Of a stretch of 64,000 nt of DNA, positions 13,288 to 25,100 are shown in pieces. This DNA comes from Sipunculus nudus (Eukaryota; Annelida; Sipuncula; Golfingiida; Sipunculidae). The position numbers and the translations under genes are program-made. Under the pieces are notes generated by a model. That model was not told the DNA's origin. It ran no database searches and saw only the letters and a list, made by a program, of their open reading frames with translations. The stretch is from assembly GCA_026874595.1 (NCBI GenBank), contig CM049306.1, positions 83,790,142 through 83,854,141 of the forward strand, written 5' to 3'. Each line of letters starts with the position of its first letter. The first letter of the stretch is position 1.

Positions 13288-13619
13288 TTGGAGACAGCTC
13301 GACCTTCAAAACAGGCATCGTAAACATAGAAAATGGCTTTGCAGACTCAATTCAGCTAATCGGCTTACCAACAGAGTCCTAATTAGAATTTAATTAATAT
13401 TCACAAGAAATTCCCATGTAAATAAATAACAAGGCCTACAGGCTTAATGCGAACCTGTGCAAAGTTTAGGAAAATAAATTGAGGTTTATTTTTTAAATTT
13501 AATGTTGATCCTCTTAATTAAGTCCTGCATATCTACCTTAGTCATTATGATTTCAGCAAAATTGACATTTCCAACCTGCAAGTTTCAGACTAGGACATTT
13601 TAAAACCAGAATATGCAGA

Positions 13620-14480
13620 GTAAACCTGAATGTAGGTGGCGCCACCTGTCATAAAATCAAGAAAGCTGTCCAGGATGAATAAACCTGCAAAATTTCAGGT
13701 CGATAAGTCAAACCACTTCTGAGATATGAGTGATTTTATTCCAAGGCATATATGGTTGCAGGTGGCGCCACCAGTTTTGCCTATGATGAAGAGCTATGTG
13801 CGATCTATACACAAGCAAAATTTAGGCCCAATTGGTTCCCGAGATACGAGCTTGGATGTCTGCAGAGTAAACCTGAATGCAGGTGGCGCCACCTGTCATA
13901 AAATTGAGAAAGCTGTCCAGGATGTATAAACCTGCAAAATGTCAGGTGGAAAAGGCAAACCACTGCCGAGATATGAGTGATTTTATCTCAAGGCAGATGA
14001 ACAGATGGACACTTTGCAAAAGTGGTTGCAGGTGGCTCCACCAGTTTTGCATATGATGAAGAGCTATGTGAGATCTATACACATGCAAAATTTTGCACAA
14101 TGTCAGGTGGATTAGTCAAACCATTTCTGAGATATGAGTGATTTTATCTCAAGGCAGATTAACAGATGGACGCTGTGCATAAATGGTTGCAGGAGGCTCC
14201 ACAAGTTTTGCCTATGATGAAGAGCTATGTGAGATCTATACACATGCGAAATTTTGGCCCAATCGGTCAGTCGGTTCCCGAGATATGAGCTTGGATATCT
14301 GCAGAGTAAACCTGAATGTAGGTGGCGCCACCTGTCATAAAATCGAGAAAACTGTCCCGGATGTATAAACCTGCAAAATTTCAGGTGGAAAAGTCAAACC
14401 AATGCTGAGTTATGTGATATTACCCCAAGGCAGATGAACATATGGACACTGTGCTAAAATGGTTGCAGGTGGCGCCACCA
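13620..14480 (+). repeat. GGTGGCGCCACC tandem array
   Basis: Palindrome or close variants at 13635, 13761, 13882, 14031 (GGTGGCTCCACC), 14192, 14321 and 14468, spaced 120-160 bp. Two alternating unit types are seen: one with CTGTCATAAAATC after the palindrome and one with AGTTTTGCCTATGATGAAGA. This is the longest run of the family in the window. Confidence 0.85.
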
Positions 14481-14779
14481 TTTTTTGTGTATGTTATAAA
14501 GCTATCAAAGGGCTACATTTGTGCAAAATTTTTAGCCTGATCGGTCAAACGGTTCCCGAGATATGTGGGTGTATGTGTGGAAACAGATGCACAAATGGAC
14601 GCTGGGCAGCGAGGAAAGGTCAGAGGTCAACCAAAAATGAGGGCGCAGCAGTTCACATGTGACCGATCATAATTCCGAATTTTAAAAAATTCTACCCAGT
14701 GGTTATGGAGGAGTTCTCTGGAAACCTATGCAGCGATAGTGTCCGACTGAAAACATAGTATCCGCAAAACTCTGTCTTG

Positions 14780-16560
14780 GCAGATACAATGATTTTAGCT
14801 GGCACCACCAGCCTTATAATGAGAATACCAAGAGATATATAAATATGCCCAAAGACTGATATGTCAAACCCCTCCTGTGAAATAAGCAGGGACATACACT
14901 GTGCAAAAATTATTGTAGGTGGTGCCACCAGTCTTGTACATTATAAAGCTACCCAATATGTATAAACATGCCCAATTTTAGGCTGATGTATTAAATTCCT
15001 CTGTAGAAATAAGCAGGCGCATACACTGCAAAAGTCAATGTAGGTGGCACCACTTGTCTTGTTAATGAGAATATACCATCAAAGACACATAGACAGGTCA
15101 AAATATTAGTCCAATACATCAAACTTCCCCAGAGTTTGATGCACTGGGCTGACAAGGCTTAGGTGAGTAAGACACTTGCCCCCGATTGACCTGTGACAAA
15201 TTGCTGCCTCAAGCTACTGCACTGAGTGAACTCTTGACCTGCACCTGGCTAGACTGAGTGAACTTTGGATCTGTACCTGGCTACACTGAGTGAACTCTTG
15301 ACCTGTTGCATAATCTGACACAGTTGGCAGTCTGCCAAAGCTATAAATAGATTCAGGCTGAACTTTGGTGCCAAATATGATGCAGTGAACAGTCTGCCAA
15401 AGCTATAAATAGAATGCAGTTACTGCACTGAGTAAAAACTCTTGACCTACACCTGGCTGCACTTCTTCCATGCACTCCTGGCACTGTGCCAAAACTATTT
15501 ATAGAGCTGATATCATCTTGGCTAATGGCATACATCAAGGCTGTGGCAATCTGCCATTAGTAAACCAAGTGCTGCCATCTGTACACAAAAGTGGTCCCTA
15601 CTAGAAATAACTTTGAAATTTATTTTCCCAATACAAAATGCTTTTCAGCTGACTTTTTATAAAAATGAAATCAGGAATATAGGTTAAATTATTACGGATG
15701 CATACTGAATGCAAAATTAAAATACAGATATATATCATTGATAGCAAATTCTTGAATTAAATTGTGTAGGGATACCACTAATTTATAATCCACGTGCAGT
15801 TGTCTTTATATAGCCACACTGCCACAGAGAGGTGAATATCCATGATTGTAACATTGCCTGGTATGATGAATAACTTAAATCATAAATCTAAATTTATTAA
15901 AAGCTTTTAAAAAAACTTTCTTGTCAATATTGACAAAAGTTAACCTGAAATCTAAATGTCTAGTGGCATGATGTAATAGATGCTGATAAACTGGTGCCAG
16001 GCTAGATGTAACAGCATAACACAGTTAACATATATGGTAAAATGACTCAATTCAATCTCAATAATTCAGCCAAAAATCATTCATGTGGATCCATTAATGA
16101 CAATTATTATAAGAATTATTGTAGGGATTATTCTTGTAAAATATTTAACAAACTGGCTTCAGTGGCATCAGTCGAAAAACGTTTCGCAGGTTTATAACTC
16201 ATATATATATAAATCTCCGAACTGGAACCATTCGAACAAACTTGAGAAAAATTGTTCCAGGAATCATTTCTGTGAAATATTGGACAATTTGGATGGACAA
16301 TTTCTGATCTGAGAAGAAGGTTTTTAAAACTTTTTTTGCATTTACCCTATAAAACCTATGAAAATGCAGTTAGAAAAAAAATAAACAAATTTTTTTGGAC
16401 GACTGATTATTTGCAAAAAATTTGGTGATGCTAGCTCCTGCCGTTTTTGAGATAGCTATGGTTAACGTACAAACGACGCACGACGCAGGACGTACGAAGC
16501 ACGACCGAGACACACAACGGAGGACGCCGCATCATCCCATAAGCTCACAGGTCCCTAAAA
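14780..16560 (+). repeat. Large duplicated segment, copy 2
   Basis: Direct-orientation counterpart of 840-3,420, shorter by internal deletions. Ends CATAAGCTCACAGGT after a run of ACGACGCACGACGCAGGACG, where copy 1 has a simple CGTACAGACGACGG. Confidence 0.75.
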
Positions 16561-16779
16561 ATTTATCAACTTTATGGTATGGGGTGTCCTTGAGCCATAT
16601 AGAAATGTGTTCAATGGCGAAGCATAGATATTTAATGCAAATAATTAGCATCACAAAATGGATGAGGATGGCGAGTCCATCGTGCGTTATCGTGGCACAT
16701 TAGTTTTGTTAACTCAGCGCATTAGTTTTGTGACAGGCTTCCAGGGGGCATCCCAAATAGCAACCGGTTAAATATGAAG

Positions 16780-17380
16780 AGATTAACCACAGCTGTTTTC
16801 ATAGGTGCAGTTCTGAAGTGTAACAATTGGGTTTTACTAGAAAATGAAGTTTATACCTTAAGTTCTCGAAGTAATGAAGTCACAGTGACCCAGTGTATGT
16901 TTGGTAGGATAACTTAGGGAGATCTTACTCTATTCTAATGGTTTCAAATCGTGCCCTGTTAACAGATGGATGACTGGACCCTTAAATGGATGGATGAAGG
17001 ACCATGACTTATAGTTATCTGAGCTAAAAAATGCTTAAAAATAGGAAAATATAGGTCTGATAACTGATGAAACTGTCCATGATCAATATGCATGGGCAAA
17101 ATCATGACAATCAATGTGTCCGTTATTGTTATACTGGAGCATTGTATCAAATTTTAATAATTCTGGGGTGCACAAACTGACCTCATAACTCAACAGGTCA
17201 GAGGTCTCAGTGATGTTATTTTTAGTGCACAACCAATTTTTTTTATGGACCTCTCTGGATATCAAGTTAGAAGATTTCTGGTCCTGTGGTTATGAATTGT
17301 GCCCAGGTAACGGATATACAGACGACGGACAGAGTGATTGCTATAGCTCAGATGACTTTCATTCAGCTGTACTAAAAGTG
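16780..17380 (+). repeat. Two decayed 3' ends of the hairpin/TAAAA element
   Basis: TCTGAGCTAAAAAAT at about 17,020 and ATAGCTCAGATGACTTTCA with CTAAAAG at 17,343-17,377 match the end of the element at 13,240-13,287. The upstream text (TCTCGAAGTAATGAAGTCAC) is a diverged copy of its interior. Confidence 0.6.
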
Positions 17381-17459
17381 GACTGGGCACCATCACTGGC
17401 ACCAACGTAAAAATAGCACGTGGGACTCTGTGCATCACCTGGTCCACAACATCTGTCAA

Positions 17460-17602
17460 TCAGGTGAAGCCCTGACTGACTTTGCCCAAAAAATGTAATA
17501 CATGTTCCCACTGGCTGAAACATTGCATGTTGTAGTGGCTCAGGGACGTAATACAAGGGGTTATACTGTGCGCGTTGTTGGCTTCTGGACTATTATATTC
17601 AT
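17460..17602 (-). CDS. Weak exon candidate, two competing frames
   Basis: After a good acceptor (TTATCTCTGCAG) one frame reads EYNSPEANNAHSITP to GKVSQGFT and a TGA. An overlapping frame on the same strand reads QYNPLYYVPEPLQHAMFQPV and reaches a donor-like CAG|GTGATG near 17438. Both look protein-like. It may belong to the same minus-strand gene as X1 and X2, since a phase-0 donor GTCAGT could feed X1. Confidence 0.22.
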
Positions 17603-17956
17603 CTGCAGAGATAATTCAGAGGACATATAGGTCCATGTATGGACTAGTTTGGACTTTTCCTTTATTGACCTGTTGGGCATGCATGTGTTAATTGAAACCT
17701 ATAGTCACACAGCTTGATATAGAAAATAGACACAAGTGGACTGTGTTAACTCCACTCAGAACCAAAACAAGGAATTAAGCAGCTGAATGGAAATAAACTG
17801 AGACTGTCTGCTGGGATGGTTTTGCTGGGAAACTTTTGTATAGAGCAAAACTGAACTAATTGGGTGAAAGAATAGGCACATATTTCTCCTGGTTATGTCC
17901 CTCTAAATTCTAATTTTCAAATCGTAACACAGGGATGATGGACAAAGAAATATATA

Positions 17957-19171
17957 CAGTGGAACCCCGCCTTGCGACCACCCCACAATTGCGACCACCC
18001 CACAATTACGACCATTTTGCTTGGTCCCGATTTTTTTTTAGTTTAATTATGTTTAAAAATGACTCAAAATTACGACCACCCCTGAATTCAGAATTACGAC
18101 CAGATTTCCTGGCCCCAGCGCTAATGCGACCCCGCTAATGCGACCACCGCCGAGAAGTACTGAAACAACATTTGTCATGAGTCAATTCCTGCGTCTTGTC
18201 ACAGGCGCCTTAACGAGAGATCAAAGCGGGTAACAAGGTTTATTAACCCAAGTGTTAATCTGGTCCCGCATGTCTTCGCTGAGACTCGTTGTGGTGTAGG
18301 TTATAGATCAACAAGGGTAACCAACTGCCTGATTACTTAATGGGCCGGTCTGACCTGGGGTCAGATGCTAATTGCCCCTCAGTGATCACCTGTATTACAG
18401 CTACCCTAAGTGTGGGGTTGCGGGCTTAATATTTCAACTCATCACATACTATTCGTCCTCATTGGTAAAATTAATGCGACCTAGTTAATCCTAAATGTGT
18501 TCATACCTTACTGACACTGAGTATTGAGTAGTCAGTAAAATGTATGAATAAAGCTTGCATGGGGGAGGGGGGGGGGAATCTCTCACATTAACTTGCCTTT
18601 TCTGATAGATCGTTGTCAGTTATTTCTCTACTGGTTAAGTTTGCATTTAAAGTGCTTGCTGTTAGGCAACCATGCCGCTGAAAGAGCTCTCCTTGAAGTA
18701 TAAAGTGGCGTTAATGAAGGCGGCAACACCGCGCGCAGTCAGCACCAAATGGCTCAGCAGTTAAGCGTCGGGAAAACTCAAGTGCACGCAATATATACTC
18801 AAGCGGAAGGCTAAATATATGACAGCCACGTATTATGTTCAACATGCATTCAGTAGGTTGTAATCGCATTGCCTAGTGTTATTATTTGTTAATCATGAGT
18901 CACTACGTATGTGTACATGTATATTAATTTTCATCATGAATAAATATGTTCAGCTACACACAAAAAAAAAATCATTCATAATAAGGGTCCTCCGCTAAGT
19001 AAAATATTTTGTTATAATTCACATTAAAGATATGCATAGATAAACTCTGATACACATTAAATATCAGCGTGTTATATGCGACCACGGTAAGTGTTTCACA
19101 AATACGACCACCCCCAAATTACGACCACTTTGCTCAGTCCCCAGGGTGGTCGTAATTGTGGGGTTCCACTG
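17957..19171. mobile_element. pogo/Tigger-like DNA transposon, decayed, 1.2 kb
   Basis: Ends are inverted: CAGTGGAACCCC at 17957 and GGGGTTCCACTG finishing at 19171, flanked by TA on both sides, the target site of the Tc1/mariner-pogo superfamily. Subterminal DNA holds many copies of TACGACCAC or GCGACCAC, in both end regions. The interior holds a broken transposase start (see 18672-18826) but no catalytic domain, so it cannot move by itself. Confidence 0.85.
18672..18826 (+). pseudogene. Fragment of a pogo/Tigger transposase N-terminus
   Basis: Three frames in series read MPLKELSLKYKVALMKA, then QMAQQLSVGKTQV, then ILKRKAKYM. This matches the pattern of CENP-B/Tigger helix-turn-helix DNA-binding domains. 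At least two frameshifts and a stop separate the parts. The catalytic DDE domain is absent. Confidence 0.65.
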
Positions 19172-19302
19172 TATACATATATAGTGATCTCTATACTTGT
19201 TAAATTTATCTCTGTTGGTTCACAAAGAATTAGTCACCCAACAATACTGACAGCAAGACACTTAGCAATGGGTGCAAATAAACAAGTATGTAAGTTAGGT
19301 TA

Positions 19303-19390
19303 CAGAAGCCGATCCAATGGGGTTAAAGAGCCCAAGGGATACATCTGGGTTGAACCCAACCCCTTTTCCTAAATCCTGGATCTGTCCCTG
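19303..19390. mobile_element. Short GGATCC-type G-tract MITE
   Basis: Starts CAGAAGCCGATCC and ends CCTGGATCTGTCCCTG, with CCCCTTTTCCTAAATCC before the end, as in the copies at 28,164 and 44,557. Confidence 0.5.
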
Positions 19391-19519
19391 GGTTAACTAT
19401 CTAATCCAAGGTGAATGTGTACATACCTATGTTTCCTGACTTGTTAGGACACCTCTGGGAGTCAGCATGCCTTGGTCGAGGTACCACTGACAGTTAAGAT
19501 GGATGAAAAAGGCTCTCAC

Positions 19520-19617
19520 TGGAACATTTGTAGCTTGGCTGGGTTTGGATTTCTTTCACTGTCAACATCCTGTAGCACTGACACGTAACTCCACCTGCAT
19601 GCATGAAGAACTGTTTC
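19520..19617 (-). CDS. Weak exon candidate
   Basis: Between acceptor GAGTTTGCAG and donor GTGAGA lie 98 nt open in one frame (ETVLHACRWSYVSVLQDVD onward). A second frame is open past the donor (KQFFMHAGGVTCQCYRML onward, to a TAA). Position and strand fit a gene that also contains the other minus-strand candidates, but phases do not link them directly. Confidence 0.25.
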
Positions 19618-19639
19618 CTGCAAACTCAGATTATTCTAT

Positions 19640-20700
19640 AAAACAATAAAACATAGAATAAATTGAAACTAAACACCATAGCCATTGGAATTTCTAGAAC
19701 TTTCAAAGATCTTTAGAAATAAAAAAGTTTTTAAAGAAGTGGCTTTTTGGGAGCTCAGTGAAAAAATACCCTGATTTGTCTTTCAGACTTAGATGCAACT
19801 CAAGAACCAATGAAAATATGAAATCACCATCAGTTTTAAAAATTCCTAAAAACACAAATTGTAAGTATAATGAAAAATATCACTTACAATACTTGGTGAA
19901 TGGAGTATTGAGCGAAAAAAAATAATACACCGTTTCACCAAAACTGCCCAGTGAGTCAGATCAAACACCCTTCGATAGTTTTAAAGTAAAAGTACAGATG
20001 CAGTTTTAAGTCTGTCACCTACAAGAAGACAAGTGTTTGGGGCCAGGTAATTTACCTGCACTTTGGTAGCCAACGTAGCTGTAGCTGAAACTAAGGAGAA
20101 AGTACCTAGTTTTGATAAGTGTACCTTTTACACTTGTATAATTTACTGCAGGTACAGGTATGGTATGTATACTACATGAAAGGGTAATGCTGATGAAATT
20201 TATGCAATGATAGGTAATTCAAATATCTTAGAACTGAACTAAATTGATCTGTACCTATACCCATATACTTCTCTAGTATACCTGTACTGAGGGAGTCCTG
20301 TACCTCTCTACAGACCTCTACCTGAACATCAATTACCTGTAACTACCAGTAGGTTAGGACACTTGTATCTGACCCCATCCTTCTGCACCAAAATTTAAGT
20401 TATGAAAAAAATCTGTTTATTACCATCTAAGATCTAAGTACTGTGAAAGAGGTACATCTATAAATCTTCCAGTATATAATACTTTTGCAATGACTGCTTA
20501 CATGGGGTCATAATTAATTTTAATACTACAACATTCGAGCATTATTTTATGTAAATATTGCCAAAAAAACCCATAAAAATGTGTGATTATCAAATAATCT
20601 ATTACCATGTGTATTTTTTAAAAGTATTCCCATATATTTTGCATTTTTTTAATTATGTATATATACAAGCCAACATTTTTTCACAATTGTTCCACTTTGT
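19640..20700. other. AT-rich non-coding DNA
   Basis: No gene seen. A pyrimidine/purine-poor patch at 20,100-20,350 repeats short GTACCT and AGGTAC words. Confidence 0.4.
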
Positions 20701-20842
20701 ATGCTCAAATGAAAATTTATATGAATAACTCCTTAAAATGCAAATGGAGTCTCTCACATTTAGATACATTGCTCATCCTAAGCACAGCTGATCCTAAGGA
20801 CAATTTATAAGCAAGTCTATGTACGCATGGTAAATAGCAGTA

Positions 20843-21011
20843 GCAGATCCAGAAGGGGGGGAAGGGGATTCCAAGCTTTTTTATGGGTTTGAAGGCAATG
20901 TGTTTCACCTGGACCCTTCCCTTTTCTTGAGGTGAGGACCCGTTTCCTAAGGTCCCCTTCCCCCCTCATTTTTTCTCATTTGGACTTGCCCTTTTGAAAA
21001 TCTGGATCTGC
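20843..21011. mobile_element. GGATCC-type G-tract MITE
   Basis: Begins GCAGATCCAGAAGGGGGGG and ends CTGGATCTGC, an inverted pair of about 10 bp, with internal C/T tracts. Member of the family described at 28,164-28,357. Confidence 0.6.
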
Positions 21012-21610
21012 TCCCCCTGAATGCCAGGTTTCTACAAATAACATTTAACTGAAGACTTAAAAAAACTCCAAACCTTGAGACACAAAATCCCTAGAAGCAA
21101 TACAACCCATTGTGACATATACATACAGCTTCTTTGTGTTTATGTCACAATGAGTTGTATCGCTTACTCCAGGGGGGTGAGTGTGGGAGACGTCTCAAAG
21201 TTAGGAGTTATTCTTTTTTTAGTCTTCAGTGAGAGACCCTGTGCTTGGGGTGGTCCCATGTTAGTGCAAATGTGAACTTGGATTACAAAATCACTTTCTT
21301 TCAAAGAAGCACTCAAGAAAAAGATCTAGTGAGTAGTACTACAAACAACTGAACTCATGGTTTATTAATAAAGACCTTTTTAGGACTTTTAGAACTTATG
21401 ATTTAATACACATCGTAAAGTGCTAACACCTGGAGTTTGGTGGGCTGCTGATCTCATTAAACAAGTGCATTTTGGGAATTGAACAACTGGTTGACAATTG
21501 CCCCTGCAGTTAACTGTGATTATAACACTCCATATACAACTGTGAGATTTAATCCATTGATTAATATTCAGTTCATCTTTGTGTATTGTATCTTTGACCA
21601 CTGAAAAACA

Positions 21611-21835
21611 TTAATGTACTATTCTCAGCAGTATTTTGAACAAGAAAGTGAAAATATGAATATAATAGTACAGAGGCCTAAAGCAATATACAGGACCGCC
21701 ACCAAATGCAAGATGTCTACCGGGCTGTAAATGCTTCAATTCTCTCTGGACAAATAAATCAGTTATTGATGTTACAGGTGCTTCATGCTTTCCAGAATGG
21801 TTATTTTTTAATACAGGCCTTTCGACATACAACAT
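21611..21835 (-). CDS. Weak exon candidate, 74 codons
   Basis: Open frame starting MLYVERPVLKNNHSGK, with a protein-like middle (HLQPGRHLAFGGGPVYC) and a hydrophobic AT-rich end that may be intron. Possible donors are GTCCTG or GTACTA inside the GGGPVYC region. No family recognised. Confidence 0.25.
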   Translation of the reverse strand: MLYVERPVLKNNHSGKHEAPVTSITDLFVQRELKHLQPGRHLAFGGGPVYCFRPLYYYIHIFTFLFKILLRIVH

Positions 21836-21941
21836 AATGTGAACATTGGTATGTTAAAACCACAGGAAATATTTTTATTTATTTTCCTTTCTAAGAGTAA
21901 CAGATCGTATCGTGCTATAACCCCAGTTAACCCTTTAGTGG

Positions 21942-21990
21942 GCCGGCGACGCAACAGAAACCAGAAAAAACCTGTTGCGTCGCCGTCGGC
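21942..21990. repeat. Strong GC-rich hairpin next to TTAACCCTTT
   Basis: GGCGACGCAACAG (21945-21957) pairs perfectly with CTGTTGCGTCGCC (21972-21984) across a 14-nt A-rich loop, and GCC/GGC extends the stem. TTAACCCTTT at 21928 just before it resembles the left end of piggyBac-type elements (TTAA target, CCC tip). I found no matching right end. Confidence 0.6.
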
Positions 21991-22626
21991 GGCTAGTTGA
22001 CAAGAAGTTGTTTGTCCCGTTCGTTTGCGCGGTTTTTGAACAGGGATTTCATACTCGTGTAAACGCTAGAACTACGATAAGTAAAGTGAAAAACATTGAT
22101 CATACAGTAAAATATAAATGCTGATAATGAAGGAAAATTGTGTATGCTGGTTAAAATGCCTTCTTACACTTGAAAAGACGACATTACAGTGTATTTCAGG
22201 AACGATAATGTGAAAGATTGGATATCGTTGAGAAACAACTAGTCTTGTTTTTAGTTTTCGGTTGAATCTGTTAAGTTTGATGTGAATCTTCCATTAAAAC
22301 CGGGAAAAAAACCGAAAGTTTTCGAGCATTAGGTCTGCTATCTAAATCTGAATGACCATCCGTACCTGAATATTCATTTTGAGCACTGAATTACCAGTTG
22401 GTGCCTCTTGAAAGCTCATTTCATTTTCCGCCGTTCAGAACATGACCGGAGGTAAGCAAGCATGACAAGTTACACTCATCTCCACCAGAGGTCTCTCCAA
22501 TACGATCAGCTTTACTGGGGCTTCTGTGACGACTCTGTTGAAAGCTCTTAACTTCTCTACTTAGTTATTAGATAGAATGCTTTATCAAAAGTAAATGTAC
22601 AGTTAACTCTTTATATCAGAATCCAT

Positions 22627-22887
22627 CAGGGGCGTCAATATGGGGGGGGGGGGGGGGATGGTGGGTATATATTACCCCCACTTTTTGGCAATGTAATCAC
22701 CCCCACCAACTTTTCAGAGAATAATATTATAATATTGCAAATGAACTATATTAATGAATAGAATTAAAGACTTTGGATCCATTTACTAAAATATGTTATA
22801 TCTAAACCTTGCTATGAATTACAAAATAACTTATTTTCTATTAAAATATTATAATTATTTGAAATATGATTAAGTATATATATATAA

Positions 22888-22935
<48 letters not shown>

Positions 22936-23031
22936 GAATATGTCACCCAGAGACGCTGAAAAAGGTATATGTGTGTGTATATAAATATACAAAGTCATCC
23001 CCCCACCCTGGAAGAAAAATTGACGCCACTC
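22627..23031 (+). mobile_element. hAT-type MITE, 405 bp, copy 1
   Basis: Starts CAGGGGCGTCAATATGGGG and ends TTGACGCCACTC, inverted to each other. It is flanked on both sides by the 8-bp direct repeat GAATCCAT (22619-22626 and 23032-23039), as expected of hAT transposition. It contains a long G tract and an (AT)n run, no coding capacity. Confidence 0.8.
22891..22932. repeat. (AT)n microsatellite
   Basis: About 42 bp of uninterrupted AT, inside the hAT-type MITE copy 1. Confidence 0.95.
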
Positions 23032-23039
23032 GAATCCAT

Positions 23040-24060
23040 CGATTCCAATAAAAAAAACCCCGGGTTTTCAGTAATGTATCAATAAGTCCACACATGACCT
23101 TCTCTCTTTTACCACCAGTAACCAACAAGATTTGATTAGAATGAGTTGTGAACTTTTAACCATTAACCACGTGCAGTATCTGGAAATCATGCATTAAATC
23201 AGTCCAGATCGTATATCCCTACAGAACGACAAACACTCGATTAGATGTGTCACGATTTAAGTTCGCTATACGCCCTTTTTGTGAGAAATAAAAAACTTTA
23301 AATTTCTGGAAAAAAACATAGCTCCCTTAAAATGAGTACAATAAGAATGTATATATAAATTTGATTCCCTGTCAGAGAAGTTTATTATAAATATCTAACA
23401 AACAATTAAGCAAAAAGGTTTTATATAATGTATAACACATTTGTCACAGCCTTTTTTAAGTTGCCCTTAAACATTTTTATTGCACCATTGAGCAATGTTA
23501 CAGCTACAAATCCTGCCCCCTCGTTTGCGTAATTAAGTGACCATCGTATATGTCGTATGTCCTATATGCAAGGTTTTGTAATGAATATGTTAGACCCAGA
23601 TATGCTAATTTCGGCAGCTGGGCAAAATAAAGAAGATTTTATTAAAAATACTAAAGGTGATTGCTTACCCATTTACGCGGGATTAAAAAAAAGTTGATTC
23701 GACTATCATTTGTAGTCATCATTTTCAATATTGGTTTTAACAGTTGATGCAAAGTTTTATCTTTGAAACGAGCATTAGTCGGCATAAATGTTACAAATGA
23801 CCATTGAAGAGAATAATCATAATCTGGGGCAAAAAGAATTAAAAACAACAACTGCAGTGAATTTTATCTCTGAAAGATAAATTCATTCAGAATTTCGAAG
23901 AAATGGACTTGCATCCTAGATTTTATACACATTTTTATACACATTTGACTATATATGATCTATAAATAAAAAAAAATAAACAAGCTTGGAGTTTCAATTT
24001 GGTTACTTACTTCTTTTGGGAGAATCTCAAACTAAACAGTAAATATGCTCTGGCTTTCGC
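23040..24060. other. Non-coding DNA
   Basis: AT-rich, with no open frame of note and no repeat recognised. Confidence 0.4.
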
Positions 24061-24353
24061 GCGGTTACCTTGGAAAACATATAGCCTGTTTGAGACACGC
24101 AGAAGATGTGTTTGTCTATATTTAGCTTTATTTGTGTAAAGTACAGGAATGAGTTAGAGCCTAACACGACAAATTCTCGTAGGACCGATTACAACGTCGT
24201 AACAACACCTGTAGTACTGGGCTCATCATCAAGTCCCCCGTCTCGTGTAAAACGCCACGGCTCGCCTCCCCGGAGGTGTGGTAGGAAGCGGTGATACTCA
24301 TGAACGGCGTCCACGGAAACAGCAGCTAAAGAGTGGTGACGCCACACGAGGGA

Positions 24354-24509
24354 ATGAAAACCTTGCTGTGGCGGCACAAGAAACAACTAGACACGATGAT
24401 AGAAAGCTTTATTTCACAGGACAGGCTAGCCTTTACAGCGACAGAAGAAGAAACTTCAATGGACTCTCATGTTCGGGTAAAGAAAATATGCCTTATTGAA
24501 AGAAAATAG
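24354..24509 (+). CDS. Small ORF, 51 aa, overlapping a second open frame
   Basis: ATG to TAG encodes 51 residues: MKTLLWRHKKQLDTMIESF, then an acidic TATEEETSMD patch, then a basic end. A second frame (24278-24499) is open across the same DNA for 73 codons. The 24,100-24,510 patch has higher GC than its surroundings. I cannot say which frame, if either, is used. No family recognised. Confidence 0.2.
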   Translation: MKTLLWRHKKQLDTMIESFISQDRLAFTATEEETSMDSHVRVKKICLIERK

Positions 24510-24889
24510 GTTTGAAGATTAAGTCAGTTGCCTGCTTGATTTTAAGTCTTGTATATTGCATGAAGCATTGACCTTGAAGAGTGAGATGTTTTTGGTTTGA
24601 TGTCGGATGCCGGTATTTCAGTGAGACAACCGAGATTAAAAATAATCCTTTGATCATGCAGACTCTTTTGGTACAAACCTTTTACAAACTTCTAAATCAA
24701 CATTTGCTTATCTTTGCATGTTGATTTTCCATACCAAAGTTGAAATAAAAGCTGTAAAAATGATAATCTATTGACATGTAAATATTCTTGATCAATTAAA
24801 TTGTTTATGTTGAGCCTTATTTGATTTTATCATTTCCACTAAATGAAGAATCTTCACATCTTATTGCTTCCTACGCTTTTGATAATTAG

Positions 24890-25100
24890 AAACCACTCAA
24901 AGAGCGCATACCTACAAAAAGGCCTATAGATCAGAATCCAGATTCGATCCGAGATTTTAAGTTAAATTCACCCCAAACTTTTATGAATTTTTGATTGGTC
25001 TTTGTGAACTTTAGGGATATTCCGTGGACAAACAAACCGACAAATATTGGCGTAAACGTGAACCTTGTCAACCTCCTTGGGGTGGGGGGGGGGGGGGTTC
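24890..25100 (+). repeat. SINE-like dispersed repeat (CACTCAAAGAGCGC type)
   Basis: Starts CACTCAAAGAGCGCATACCT and carries GGACAAACAAACCGACAAAT, ending in ACCTCCTTGGGGTGG and a G tract. A second copy of its start (CACTCACGGAGCGCAAACCT) lies at 45,157. This layout is common in lophotrochozoan genomes, from general knowledge. Confidence 0.55.
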
